From Chroicocephalus ridibundus (lineage: Eukaryota > Chordata > Aves > Charadriiformes > Laridae), in assembly GCF_963924245.1 (NCBI RefSeq), contig NC_086286.1, positions 122,648,020 to 122,712,019 on the forward strand: a stretch of 64,000 bases of DNA. The letters are read 5' to 3'. A program made the position numbers and the translations under genes. The first letter of the stretch is position 1. The number at the start of each line of letters is the position of its first letter. Below the pieces are notes generated by a model. That model had not been told where the DNA came from. It saw only the letters and a list, made by a program, of their open reading frames with translations, and ran no database searches. Shown piece by piece: positions 48,943 to 59,978 of this stretch.

Positions 48943-49535
48943 GTGGGCATCCATCCCACCTCTTCTCTTTGCATCCCATCCCACCTCGTCTCTCTGAATC
49001 CCACCCCAGCTCTCTCCATCCCATCCCACCTCTCCCCTACTCCATCCCACCCTTCCTCACTCCCATCTGATCCCACCCTACCTGTCCCTACCCCATCTTG
49101 CCCCATGTCTCCCTCCCCTATCCCATCTCACCCCATCCCATTCCATATCACCTCACCCCATCCCACCTCATGTCTCCTTAACTCATCTCACCTAACTTCA
49201 CCCCATCCCACATCTCCTCACCCCCCTCCCACTACCCCGTCCCATTTCACCTCACCTCTCTTCACCCCTCCTCACCCCCAACCCATCCCACACCTCCCTG
49301 TCCCATCCCATTTCACCTTACCTCTCTTCATCCCACTTCACCCCATCCCACATCTTCCTAACCCATCTCACCTAACTTCACCCCATCCCATCCCTGCTCA
49401 CTCCCTCTCCATCCCACATTTCCCTACTCCACCCCACTTCACCTCTCCTCTCCTCCTCCTCCTCACCTCTCCTCACCATCCCATCCCACCTCACCTCATC
49501 TCACCTCACCTCATCCCTCCTCACCTCAGGGCAGG
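48943..49535. repeat. Pyrimidine-strand-biased CATCCCA/CACCTC low-complexity tract
   Basis: Nearly 600 bp of C/T/A on the plus strand with almost no G after 49000, built from variants of CATCCCACCTCAC. The complementary strand is purine-rich. A 215-codon plus-strand ORF through it translates to Ser/Pro/His/Thr repeats and is not a gene. It directly abuts the RCAN2 CpG island. Confidence 0.9.
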
Positions 49536-49761
49536 GGGCAGGCACCCTGAGGGAGGGAAGCTTGTCCCGCACTAGTACCGAGGACACAAACAGCTGCCTG
49601 GTTCCTAGCGCTCCCTGGGTGCCGGGGAGGACGTGAGGCCCTGCTCCGTCTCACCTGTCCCCACACGGGGCGGAGAGACCGCCACCGCCACCGCCCCCGC
49701 CGGTAACCGAGACCCGGCGCGAAGCGGCGGGAGGTGAGGGGCGTGGCCAGGGGGTGGAGGA

Positions 49762-49769
49762 GGCGGGGC
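49762..49769 (+). promoter_or_regulatory. GC box (Sp1/KLF-type)
   Basis: GGCGGGGC within AGGCGGGGCA, upstream of the first RCAN2 exon and 29 bp before an inverted CCAAT box. Motif and position only. Confidence 0.5.
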
Positions 49770-49790
49770 AAGTTTGCTCCTCGCGTTCTT

Positions 49791-49795
49791 ATTGG
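49791..49795 (-). promoter_or_regulatory. Inverted CCAAT box (NF-Y-type), distal
   Basis: TTCTTATTGGCGGCT is a good NF-Y context (ATTGGC). It is 43 bp from a second copy, and paired CCAAT boxes are typical of TATA-less CpG promoters. Confidence 0.5.
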
Positions 49796-49833
49796 CGGCT
49801 CCCGCCTGCCCGTTTGGGCAGAGGGGTGTGCTG

Positions 49834-49838
49834 ATTGG
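49834..49838 (-). promoter_or_regulatory. Inverted CCAAT box (NF-Y-type), proximal
   Basis: GTGCTGATTGGCTTGCGG is a strong NF-Y match. A start site 50-90 bp downstream would lie near 49885-49925, inside the inferred first exon. Confidence 0.55.
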
Positions 49839-49884
49839 CTTGCGGCGTCCCCTCAGCCCCCTCCACTCCCGCCTTGTCCTCCAC

Positions 49885-50014
49885 CTTCGCCTCAGCGGCG
49901 CGGGCAGGCGAGAGGTGCTGGGTGCTCGCTGAGGAGCCGGTGCGGTCCTCGGGGCTCGGCGGCGACCATCAGGGGAGGAGGGTGGCGAGGCGCAGGGCGA
50001 GTGAGCCGCCGCAG
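49885..50014 (+). other. RCAN2: RCAN2 noncoding exon 1 (5' end approximate)
   Basis: The 3' border is a perfect donor, GCCGCAG|GTAAGG. Joined to the coding exon at 59038 it gives GCCGCCGCAGGGATG, a good start context. An in-frame TGA at 50002-50004 fixes that ATG as the start. The 5' limit is inferred from the CCAAT boxes and could differ by tens of bases. Confidence 0.65.
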
Positions 50015-53000
50015 GTAAGGGCACGGCCGTCGCCGCCGCTGCCTCCCTGGGGGTTCCTTCCCCGGCGGGGGCCGCGCGGTTGCAGCCCTGCCCCGCCGAC
50101 CTGGCGCCGTGCGCCCGCCTTGGCGGGGTTATGTAAGCGCCCCGCCGGCTCCCCCTGCGGCCACCGCGGGCCGGGCCCGTGGCTTGTGGGGCGCGGGGGG
50201 GATGCGGGGGGCGAGCTCGGGGCTTCCCAGCCGGGGAGAGGTCGGCGCCCACCGTGCAGTCCCGGGCGGGCCGGCTGGCCGTGGGCGGAGGTGGAGGCGT
50301 GGGGTGAGGGAGAGCGACGTGGCGGCTCGTCCTGCGGGGCCGGTGGTTCCTTGGCAGGGGGTGTGGAGAGGAGCGTGGGGTGAGGGGAGGGAGGCCCACC
50401 CCCCCACAGTGTGGGGCACGGGGAGGTGGGATGGGGGCTCTGCAGCCGGGCGGGCAGCGCTGGGTGGAGGTTTGAGGGATGCAGACCTGTCCCAGGGCAG
50501 GTCTGACTCTTCTCCTTGGACAACTTAAGGCTTTCCTCCTTGGACAACTTAAGGCTGGTGAGCAGGAATGCAGTGAAGCCCGTATCCCTGAGGGAGCATC
50601 TTCTTGGGCTGCTTTAAAGTTAGCTGCAGCATCCCACACCGATGGTATTTGATGCTTACATAGCAGGTAGCTCTCTAGGGTTTTTTTCCCCCTCCACCTC
50701 TCCTAGGCTTTTTTGTATCCCTTTAAAAATACTTTAGTCCCTTTTCAACTTGAGTTTGGAGTCTAGTTTCCCAAAAGGAAAACGTGTGATAGGTTTATAC
50801 AACTGAAAGAAATGAGAATCATTGCTTAATCAGGGGTTATGCTTTACATGAGCTTCTGCGTTAGGCTTTCAAGAACTGCGCTTACAAATTGGTTGCTCTT
50901 TGTGTTGTTTAGCTAGCTAGAATGGTTGTCCTGTTGAAAAGGAAAAGTCTCTTTCTATGAAAATACAGAACCATTGTAAAGAAGCTGCTGCATTTATTGT
51001 TGCAGTAAAACTAGATTGCATGGTTACATGTCATTCCTGAATACTGTGAGAATATAAAACAATCATGAAAAACTACAAACGCATCACAGTAAACAAGGAC
51101 AGAAGAAGATATTCTGTATCTGGTAACTTTTTCAGTTTTAAGAGCAGGAACTGTACAGGGGAGTCCATTCTCCTTAAACCTCTGAGGAGGAGTTGTCAGC
51201 TATGTGATGTAGTTTGTCCTCTTCAAATTTTGTAGTGTGTGTTCAGGTTGAGTGACTTGTTTTGTCATTGTTGGTATTGAAAATGCTTGTCACAGCACTA
51301 GTGTCCTTAATGTTTTTTTAAGTTATAAATTACTTGTTATTACCAGCAGAAAATAATTTTCAAGGGAACTCAAACTTTATTCCAGGTCATGGTGGTGTCT
51401 TGAGTGTCTTCTAGGAGTTAAACACTGTGAACAGCTCCTGTTGTATGTAGTTCTGACATACATGGTTTTCTTCCTAACAGGGAAAGGGAAAGTAGGTCTT
51501 GGTAAGAATTGGGGTATAGTTATGAATTTTACATTACAAGCTAGAGGGCTATTAAATGAATGTTCCATTGACCCCTGTGTGAGGTGACAGATCTGGCTGA
51601 AGGCCAGCAACGTTGTAATACTGCGTGCCCCTTATAAAACTGGCTCGCTTTAAATAGAGTAGCATAGAGGCCAAGTGAAGGTAATCAGAAAGCTTGTGCT
51701 GGTTTCTTTAGCTTTTGGGAGGGTTTTTTGTTCTTTGAATACCTTAACATTACTGTGGTAACTTTAGTGGTTGATTAATCATAGCCCAGCTATGGTGCGA
51801 TGACCTTAAGAACAGCACACGAAATCTTCAGGCCTGGCATTTGTGGTTCAAAGCATCATCTTCCTATGGTGGAAGGGGGTTGGACTCTTGGCTTAGTAGG
51901 GTTGAGCGCCAATGCCTGCTGGCTTGTTCTCTCCGTGGCTGGAGATACAGATTGCTTAGCAAGCCAATGTCAACTGAGTTCCTTTACTGGCCGTAGGATA
52001 TGTCCCTGGCATGGGAGGCACAGCTGAGTCTTCTGAGCAATAGGCTGGTCTTGAACTGCTTGAGCTTGCCAGCCCTGCTTTAGATGAATAGAAGTGAATA
52101 GTCCCTTTGGATGGTAAAAGCTTCCAAAAATAGTTACAAAGTCTTAGCTATATTTAATACGGCTAGAATGTCAATGGAAAGGATTAGAACATTTGGGATT
52201 TGCACCAGTTAGCATTTAAAAAAAAAAATCCTCTTCCTTATATCTGTCACTCTTATAAGAGGAATAGTGGAGACATGGCACTATTTTTGTGTGGCGCTAA
52301 CCAAATTGGAGTTAAAAGTGTGAGTCGACTTCACTGTACCAATAACTTTACTGTAAGGGGAATAGTTGTTGTCCAGGTGGGCGATGCAGAGGTGAAGGTT
52401 GAGGGAAGGGGTGACTGTAGTCTGTATTGCTTTTAAGACTGCAACAGTTCATTAATCCTGTCATGCGAGGTCCTGTTCTGCTCTTTCTAATTAAGTAAAA
52501 TGTCTCCACTTAAGTCCATGGGAGCTTTCCATAGTGAAGCATTAGCATCGTATAAAAATAATACTCATTTTCAGTGTTCATTTTGCAGAATGGAATGAAA
52601 TTTGACTTCAGCAGGAGTTGTATCCTTAGGCTAACACTATAGAAACTGGTGACTCTGCTTTCATTGAGCCAGTAATGAAATTTGAAGTAAAAACTGACTG
52701 TTTCAGTGAAATCTTAGTAAGTTTGATTCTTCCCCCCCAATTATGGTAAAACTTGCTGTTTGGGTTATTTTTTGGTGTGGGGTTTTTTGTGTGGTGTTTT
52801 TTTTATTTGTCAGTAGGAGAAAAGGTGTAATCCCTACAGTTTTTTCTGGAAACTTCTAGAAAAAAAAACAAAGTGAGAAAAGTTGTAGTTGTTTTTTTCC
52901 CCCAAACTTTCTTAATTCCTGCAGATTATGGTTTCCAGGTTTGCACTCAGGACTCAATAATACTTTTAGTTTATAGTGATTATATTTAAAGCTTCTATTT

Positions 53001-56000
53001 GTAACTTTTTGTTTGCTTTATTCTATTTTTAGTCATGTTGTTTGTCATGGCAAGCAGTGTTTAATAAAAAAAAAGTAAAGTTTCCTAGCAATTTCAAGAG
53101 ATATGTGCCTGTTTCTTGATCTCCCTCAGGGACTCTTTTACAAAAACTCTTAGGACAGGAAAATGGTCACCAAGGAAATGCCTTATTAGTTTCCGTAAAA
53201 GCAGTGAATAAATCTATATGTGCTTGGTGATATATAAGGCACTGATCCATTCAAACGCTTCGTGTGCTCAAGTTGTCTTAATTCAGCAAAACTTCAGCTG
53301 AAGTTCTTTGCTCTGTGGGGGTCTAACTTCACAACAAGATGTACATCTTTGCCCTTTCAGTTTTACACTAAAAAGCAATACATTTTGAGAACAATTTTTC
53401 AAATAGTAATTTCAGTAAGCTATTGCTATTTGCCAATGAATATAATTTTCTGCTTATCTCTGTTAATTTTAATCAGAGGTGTACCATGTCTAAAAATAGT
53501 GAGGTAACAGAATGAATAGTTGGCTCCCACCTGGAATCTCTACAGAGCTTTCAGTTGCAGTATCTATGGAGTTGCACACTGACATGACCTAATCTATTCC
53601 AGTGGGAAGGGCGTTTGCTTCATGTTTTGAACTATCAAAAATTACAAGCTCTTGCAGCCCTTGACCACAGGGGGAGAAATTTTAAATGTGTTAGGTCAGT
53701 GTGAAGTGATGCAAATTGTGCTATGAACTGGACAAAAGAAGTGACAAGGAGATTCCACATAGGGTCTGGAAGGCTGGTGGCTGGTTTGGTTTTCCAAACT
53801 TAATAATAGTACTGCACTCTTGGGGTACTCTATTCTGTGTAATGTATTTTCTGACCTGAAAGTTTAGGGTCAAAACCCTACACCAAATTCAGAAATAACA
53901 CAGGAACACAGATTACATATGGGTTACCTTTATTTTAAGGGGATAAATGGATGTGGCAAGCAATCAGCATTAGGTGGAGGTTGCATGAACTTGTGCTGAG
54001 ATTTTTTTATGTCTCAGCATCTCTGCCTTCTAAGGGGAACAATCCTGCTACAGAGTTTACTAGTGTGGTCCCACTTAAGATCTTGGTGAATTAATTTAAC
54101 ACCAATATTGGTGCTGGATGATGCTTTAGTGTATTATTTTTTTTTTTTTTTATGATGTTGCCACTTTTTTGAAATCCTGTATGACAGCTTCTAGGAACTT
54201 AAGTATTTGAAAAACTCCCTGATTTGGGAAATGAGAAGCAAATGCACAACTTGTTTTGAACTCATTACATTTTAAAATTGAGTACGGTTTACTCTTATAT
54301 GGATGCCTTTCTATGTTTTTTTTGATGATATAAAAGGGACCATAAGAGGTGGGAAGTTAACTTATTTTTGTCAGAAGCTGTGGAAAGGAGCTTTAATATA
54401 AATTGGAATATGATCCAGTGATTGTAGTATAGTTACATAAAAGATGACTTGTAATTGGATTTATTTTATATGGTGATCCAGTTCATAGATTATATGTTAT
54501 TTAGAATTAATTGTTTTAAGGGATTTGAAATGTAAATTCTTTTATTCTAAATTAGTAGAATAATTGGAAAGAGAATGTTTTTTTGACAGGGACAGCCTGA
54601 AGTGGCAAGTAAATTCAAAGAAGCCACAAAACACTATCAAAAACGAAACACCTGAGCCTTAAGGTGTTTGACAGACATACTAAAGGATATGTAGTTATGA
54701 TTTGTTTTATATATGTGTGTAACATTATTTCTAATGCAGAAAAAGGTAAGACTTCCTGCTTGTGACTGGCTGAAGATAACTTCTGATATAGTGACTTCTG
54801 AAGTTCACGCAGAGCTGTGAAAACTTAAATTATAATCTCATGAATGCTTTAAGTAGGTTAGTTGCTGGAAAGTTCAATCCTAACTTTTGCTGTCACCTGT
54901 CCATTCCCAAACTTGGCCCTCTCTTTCTGTTTGCTACGAATATTTATACAGCCATGAAGTGAATCAGGTCAGTTATCTACCTTATGGAGTTAAACCCAAA
55001 CTTTTTTCCTTGGGCCTGGTCTCTTCCTTTAACTGAATCAGTTTGTGCGTTATGCCAAGACTTGGAGCAGGAGATGCTTTCTCCACTACAAGAGGTAGCA
55101 TGGGGCCTGTCTCTGTAGGAGGTGACTGGTGTTGGGAGTGAGAAGCCTGAGGTGCGTGATGATTATGTTGCGGTTTTTGGCATAAGTGCTAGTTTGTCCA
55201 GTCAGAGTCTGAACTTGCAGCCCAAGGGTTTGAAGTGTGCTAACAAATGTTGATTCAAGTATGTTTGTCACCTCTGATTATCATTGAGCTCAGGCTCATA
55301 TGCAGTTTATTTCTCTTGGGGGACATATATGTCTTTTATTAGTGAGATTTCTATTTGAATTGAGGTGCTGCACTTGATATTTTGCAGTACATGGCCCTCC
55401 TATAGCAAAGTAAAACTTGTGAAACGATAGTTATTCTATACAGATGTTCTTCACTGTGCAGGTCCCATCTTAAATTAGGCAGGGGATTTAACAATTAGTG
55501 TATTGTAAATTGACCTGCTAGTGGAGGGAACACTGATCAGAATTTTGGGAATATCTTAAGTGTAGAAGAGGTGTGTGCATGTATACACACCTACCTACAA
55601 GTCTCGAAAAAGAGATGGTCAGAAGGCATGCGAGACAGTGACTTTTTTAAGATGACCTGGCCAGTACCCGAGTCCCACTGAGCAAATCTTCAGTCAACTC
55701 TTGAGACAAAGAGGAGCGAGCTTTTCTCGTTGAAGAGCTCTAGCAGAGCAAAACTACTGCCACGTAATGTAAGAGTATTTATTAATTTCTGATCTCAGAT
55801 GGAACTTTGGAGCCTGTATATTGTAGCATTGCCTGCTATACTGTATGCTCACTTCCTTGTTGCCAACGAAGATGGGTTAAAAATCTGAACTTCATCATTG
55901 TAACTTAAAATACTGTTCTGTTTTGTTGATTGTCATAGTGGTTTTCCTTAATGCTTGACTTAAAAGCTTCCTTTCCTTTCTAGTATCTCGTAATATGGTT

Positions 56001-59000
56001 CTACTGGGAGAAAAAATAAACAGAAGAAAACTGTGGACTTTTCTGACTTCTGTTGATATATTGAGATTCTTTACTTCTCTGCACACCCTAATAGCTTTGT
56101 TATGCATTGGGGAACAGGATGTATGAAATCTGTTAGCTGCCATGAAGTTATCTTCAACAATACTACCATACTTTATAGTGGAAGCGGAGCTTATTTATTA
56201 GTCTAAAAAGTACAGCTTAAGAAATCAACTAATATAAATAGAGATGTGTATAGAAAATAAACCAATGTATTGTATTGCCTCTCTTACTCTTCTTTGCTGG
56301 CTGAATGGAACTTAAGAGTCAGATTCTTGTTCCATTATATCCTAGGACATTCTTGTAGATCTTAAAGTTTACTACTCCCAGTTCCATTTAATCTCCCCTC
56401 TTCTCAGTAGAATGCTTATTGAGTGTTAATGCGTAATCCAAATTCCTATAGCTTTTGAGTATCAGCTTGTGTCATCTTTATCCTCTTGAGTCCATTGTGT
56501 AAAGCTGCCTTTGAAACATCCTGCTCTGCTGAGTGGACTCTTCCAGCTTCATGCTTGTGGGGGAAGAAGGGTTTTACTCAGTGTGACTATAAAATAGTCA
56601 TTATCTTCACTGACTGCAAGTAGTCTGCCTGTTGTGAATGAAATACTTCATACTCGCTGACCAAAGTCTGCTCTGACATGTGAATTGTATTTTGTAACAT
56701 ACTGGGCTTGAGGTTTATTTTCATAAACTTAAAAGCAATGAATCTCATCTTGACACAGGCTAGACATGATGACAAACACATTTATAGATGTTTGTGTTTG
56801 AAGTAGATGATCTATTAATATTTTCTGCTAGAGCAGTGATATGTTCTGAATTTAAGTTTCTTCCCTAGTGGTGGCTGTTGTAAGGATTTCTTATAGTAGT
56901 TATCTGGGTGTTTTTACACTGAAATGTATAGTAATACCAGGCTTATGTGAGTTGGCTCAAATACCAGAGACAACACTGCTGTGATAATGAGTTCCTACTA
57001 CAGTAATGTATACTGTTGAAGTTGTAGCCACTCTGCTGTCACCTGTTCAGGCTCTCTTCTTTTCACTTAGAATGAAATTCCTAGAATGAAATTAGTTGGA
57101 GATAGTTGTGCTAATGTCAGACTGAGTTGGTGAAAATAGCAGTGTGTATTTGATAGACTGAAAACCTGTCCTCAGGTTGACGCAGTAAAAAGAAGCAGTT
57201 GGCCTGATGCTTTCATTCTATACCTGCTTCTTTACAGCACTGCATCCTTGTTTGTTTTAAACCCCTCCCTCATAAATTACGTGCATAGAGGATAGGACTA
57301 GGAAACTTCTGTTTTTAGCTGTGTAACATATTTTAGTACCTGGAAAAGGAGGACAGCTAAGATCCTGTGACCTGCCAGATCTCTGCAGATCACTGTATGC
57401 ACTATGAGTGGTATTGCTGTACAACACTTACCTCTGGACAAGGTCCTGAATTATCCTGGTCTGACCTTGTGGTTTGGACGGGATGACCTCTGAAGGCCCC
57501 TTCCAACCTTAGTTGTCCTGGCTAATAAATCTGTGTCTCTCACGTGACTTGAGTGGTAAGTGTGGACTCAGTGCTCCAAACAGATACTTTTGAGCATGAC
57601 TTAAACTTATTGCTTGTGGACTTCTGTCATTAGCCCTGAGACTTCAGAAATAACAGTTACTGACATTTCCGTAACAGAAGGTTATGGAAAGACGTGCTCT
57701 GTCATCAGCCAAATGTCATTTCAGAGCAGCAGCAGAAATAATGTTATATGAAAGGCACAGGTGTGGCAAATTAGCTCCATAATTTAGCTTTGCTTTATTG
57801 AGATGAAGTGTAATAAGCTCATAGGGTTTAATTTTGGACACTAGTCCTAAATAGTGTATTTGAACTAATATTTACAACTATTTATAGACAATAGCAAGTA
57901 TGCAGTAGAGCAAGGGCAAATCTGAAACAGATGAGCACACTGTGTTTATGTAACTCCTTATGTTATAAGGAGAAAGAGCAGCCAGTTGTTATTGCATAGT
58001 GTTATTGAAATAAACAAAAAATATAAGGGAATTAATTATTCCTCTGCACAGTTTCTAGACAGCTTGCTGTGGATGTATAGAGGTTGATGCCTTAATACAC
58101 CTGTACTAAGGACAGGACTAAGGATAAATACCTGAATTTATGCTAAGTAACACCCTGATAACTAATTGGACCTTTAGTTACTCTGCTTGGCTGGTATGAA
58201 ATTTACTCTTGTATCAACAGTAGGGATAGTGTTTGATGTATGGGCTTGTTATTTCTGTGTGTCTTAAAATTATCTTTCTACTTTGGATTTGGGGTGAAGG
58301 CTCCAAAGTCAGCATGATTTTCCTAAAAGGTGGTGAGAGTCACCTCTTGAGTCCCCTCTTCCCTTAGCTTTTTTTTATTTGCTTCCCAATGTGATTAAGA
58401 TACAAACAAAGAAATTGTTAATGGGCATGGAAAAACAGGGTACTTCCTGTCCTTAAACTGTAGGGGGGGAAAAAAAAAGGCTTTATTTGTAATAGTGATG
58501 TGTCTTAGTTGTACTGTTTTTCAATGATTCTGCATTCATGCTACTTCCAACAGGGTCTCTTTTTTCCTTCTTTTTTTTTGTCTTCCTTTGAGTTGATGCC
58601 TGGTATAACTTTCAAAGTTATTTTCATTTTCTTCTTATCCAGTGTATTACACTTTGCTCTCAAAGCTGAGTGCAGGCTCAGAAGCACCAGCCTGCCTTCC
58701 CCATAACAAATGTGACTCTCTCAAACCCAAATACAACATAGTATTTTCTTTTAGAGTAAGGGGCACTTAAGTAATGCCTTGCTTCTGGTTGGGTTCAGCA
58801 GCTTGTGCTGATATGGTTGGTTTTCTGTGCTAATAAATGAAACTAAAGCAAAGTCCCTATTTGAGCCTTGGTTAAGCTAGTCTTAGAGCCCTGTTTCAGA
58901 GGTCAATTGTTGCCTTAAAATAGTGTGACGTATACTTTCTACAAACTAATCTCCCAAACTAAGATTTTCTGGGTTAACTTGTGTATGTGATATTTTTAAA

Positions 59001-59037
59001 AGTGTAGTATAACTGTCTCTCTTCTCCATGCTGCCAG
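50015..59037 (+). other. RCAN2: RCAN2 intron 1
   Basis: A 9 kb intron from the CpG-island donor to the coding-exon acceptor CCATGCTGCCAG. It contains a 21-bp tandem duplication (50512-50556), a T-run near 54135, and a CR1 3' fragment at about 57468-57515. I found no other exon; the short first exon of the other known RCAN2 isoform was not seen. Confidence 0.7.
57468..57515 (+). repeat. Short CR1 3' fragment
   Basis: CTTGTGGTTTGGACGGGATG, then ACCTCTGAAGGCCCCTTCCA and ACCTTAG, is the 3'-terminal CR1 segment in plus orientation, without its octamer tail. Confidence 0.8.
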
Positions 59038-59039
59038 GG

Positions 59040-59264
59040 ATGAGGGAAGACTCGTACTTCTTTGGAATGCGAGGCCTCGGTCACTATGGCTGCATCCCGG
59101 AGGACGGAGGACAGTTCTTACTCTACTCTATAAATGGAGACAACGATTTAAAGAGGTGTTTTGCAGAGGAAGATTTTCATGAAATAATTGACTTCAACGA
59201 TCTCCCAAATTCTCTCTTTGCTTGTAACGTTCACCAGTCTGTGTTTGAAGATGAGGACAGTAAG
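59040..59264 (+). CDS. RCAN2: RCAN2 first coding exon (long isoform)
   Basis: Seventy-five codons after the acceptor CTGCCAG|GG. They read MREDSYFFGMRGLGHYGCIP, EDGGQFLLYSINGDNDLKRC, FAEEDFHEIIDFNDLPNSLF and ACNVHQSVFEDEDSK, then AAG|GTACAG in phase 0. The second half matches the long RCAN2 N-terminus and parallels RCAN1 (DLQDLPSATIACHL). The next exon should supply EKFEGLFRTYD of the RRM-like domain, but it lies outside the window. Family knowledge: RCAN proteins bind calcineurin and modulate its phosphatase activity toward NFAT. Only this N-terminal piece is here; the catalytic-site-binding PxIxIT-like and LxxP motifs are downstream. Confidence 0.93.
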
Positions 59265-59643
59265 GTACAGTGTCAGTTTCCATATTTTCAATGTAAGAGA
59301 AACATATACCTTATGTTTGTGTTTATTGTAGTTTCGATGAAATGGATAGATGGTTTAATCTCTCTTGTACAAAGAAAGTGGATCACAAATAAGACTTCTT
59401 TCTATGGTGACAACAACACTCTGCCATGATGTTTATTTCAAGATCTTAAAAGCCTTTTTGTCAACTACAGTAAACAAAAATGTTTTTCTTTTGTTCAGAC
59501 CCGCAGAATACTGAAATGCAGGTATGTCTGCATAGCAACCATAGTTGCAGTCATGATGGAGGTGGCAAAGTCAAACGTGAAAGTTTCTCCCACTTGTTGA
59601 TCATGTATCACTGTGATGGAAGACTGCCTTTCTTTTATTTTCT

Positions 59644-59978
59644 CATAGAATCATTTAGGTTGGAAAAGACCTTAAGATCAAGTCCAACTGTTAATTCAGC
59701 ACTGCCAAACCCACCACTAAACCATGTCCCTCAGCACCACATTTACATGTCTCTTAAATACCTCCAGGGGTGGTGATTCCATCACTTCCCTGGGCAGCCT
59801 GTTCCAATGCTTGATAACCCTTTCAGTGAAGAAATTTTTCCTAATATCCATCCTAAACCTCCTCTCATGCAACTTGAGGCTGTTTACTTTCGTCCTATTG
59901 CTTCTTACTTGGGAGAAAAACTGATACCCACCTTGCTACAACCTCCATTCAGGTAGTTGCAGAGAGCAATAAGGTCTC
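59644..59978 (-). repeat. CR1 LINE 3' segment in RCAN2 intron 2
   Basis: Begins TCATAGAATCATTTAGGTTG and runs through CATCACTTCCCTGGGCAGCC, AAGAAATTTTTCCTAATATC and GTTGCAGAGAGCAATAAGGT. About 335 bp in minus orientation, 380 bp after the coding exon. The subfamily resembles the copy at 11446. Confidence 0.92.

Larger units (their letters stand above)
49540..50480. promoter_or_regulatory. CpG-island promoter of RCAN2
   Basis: A dense GC- and CpG-rich block (GGCGCGAAGCGGCG, GGCGGCGACC, GCCGTCGCCGCCGC), unlike anything else in the window. It surrounds the putative noncoding first exon that ends at 50014. A GC box (GGCGGGGC, 49762-49769) and two inverted CCAAT boxes (49791-49795, 49834-49838) precede it. 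Confidence 0.85.

Noticed and set aside
48928..49575. 215-codon plus-strand ORF of Ser/Pro/His/Thr repeats
   Set aside because: It is the translation of the CATCCCA low-complexity tract, with no non-repetitive content.
49605..50639. 344-codon minus-strand ORF through the RCAN2 CpG island
   Set aside because: Its Pro/Arg/Ala/Ser-rich translation is the usual result of GC-rich DNA lacking stop codons. There is no domain, and it is antisense to the inferred first exon.
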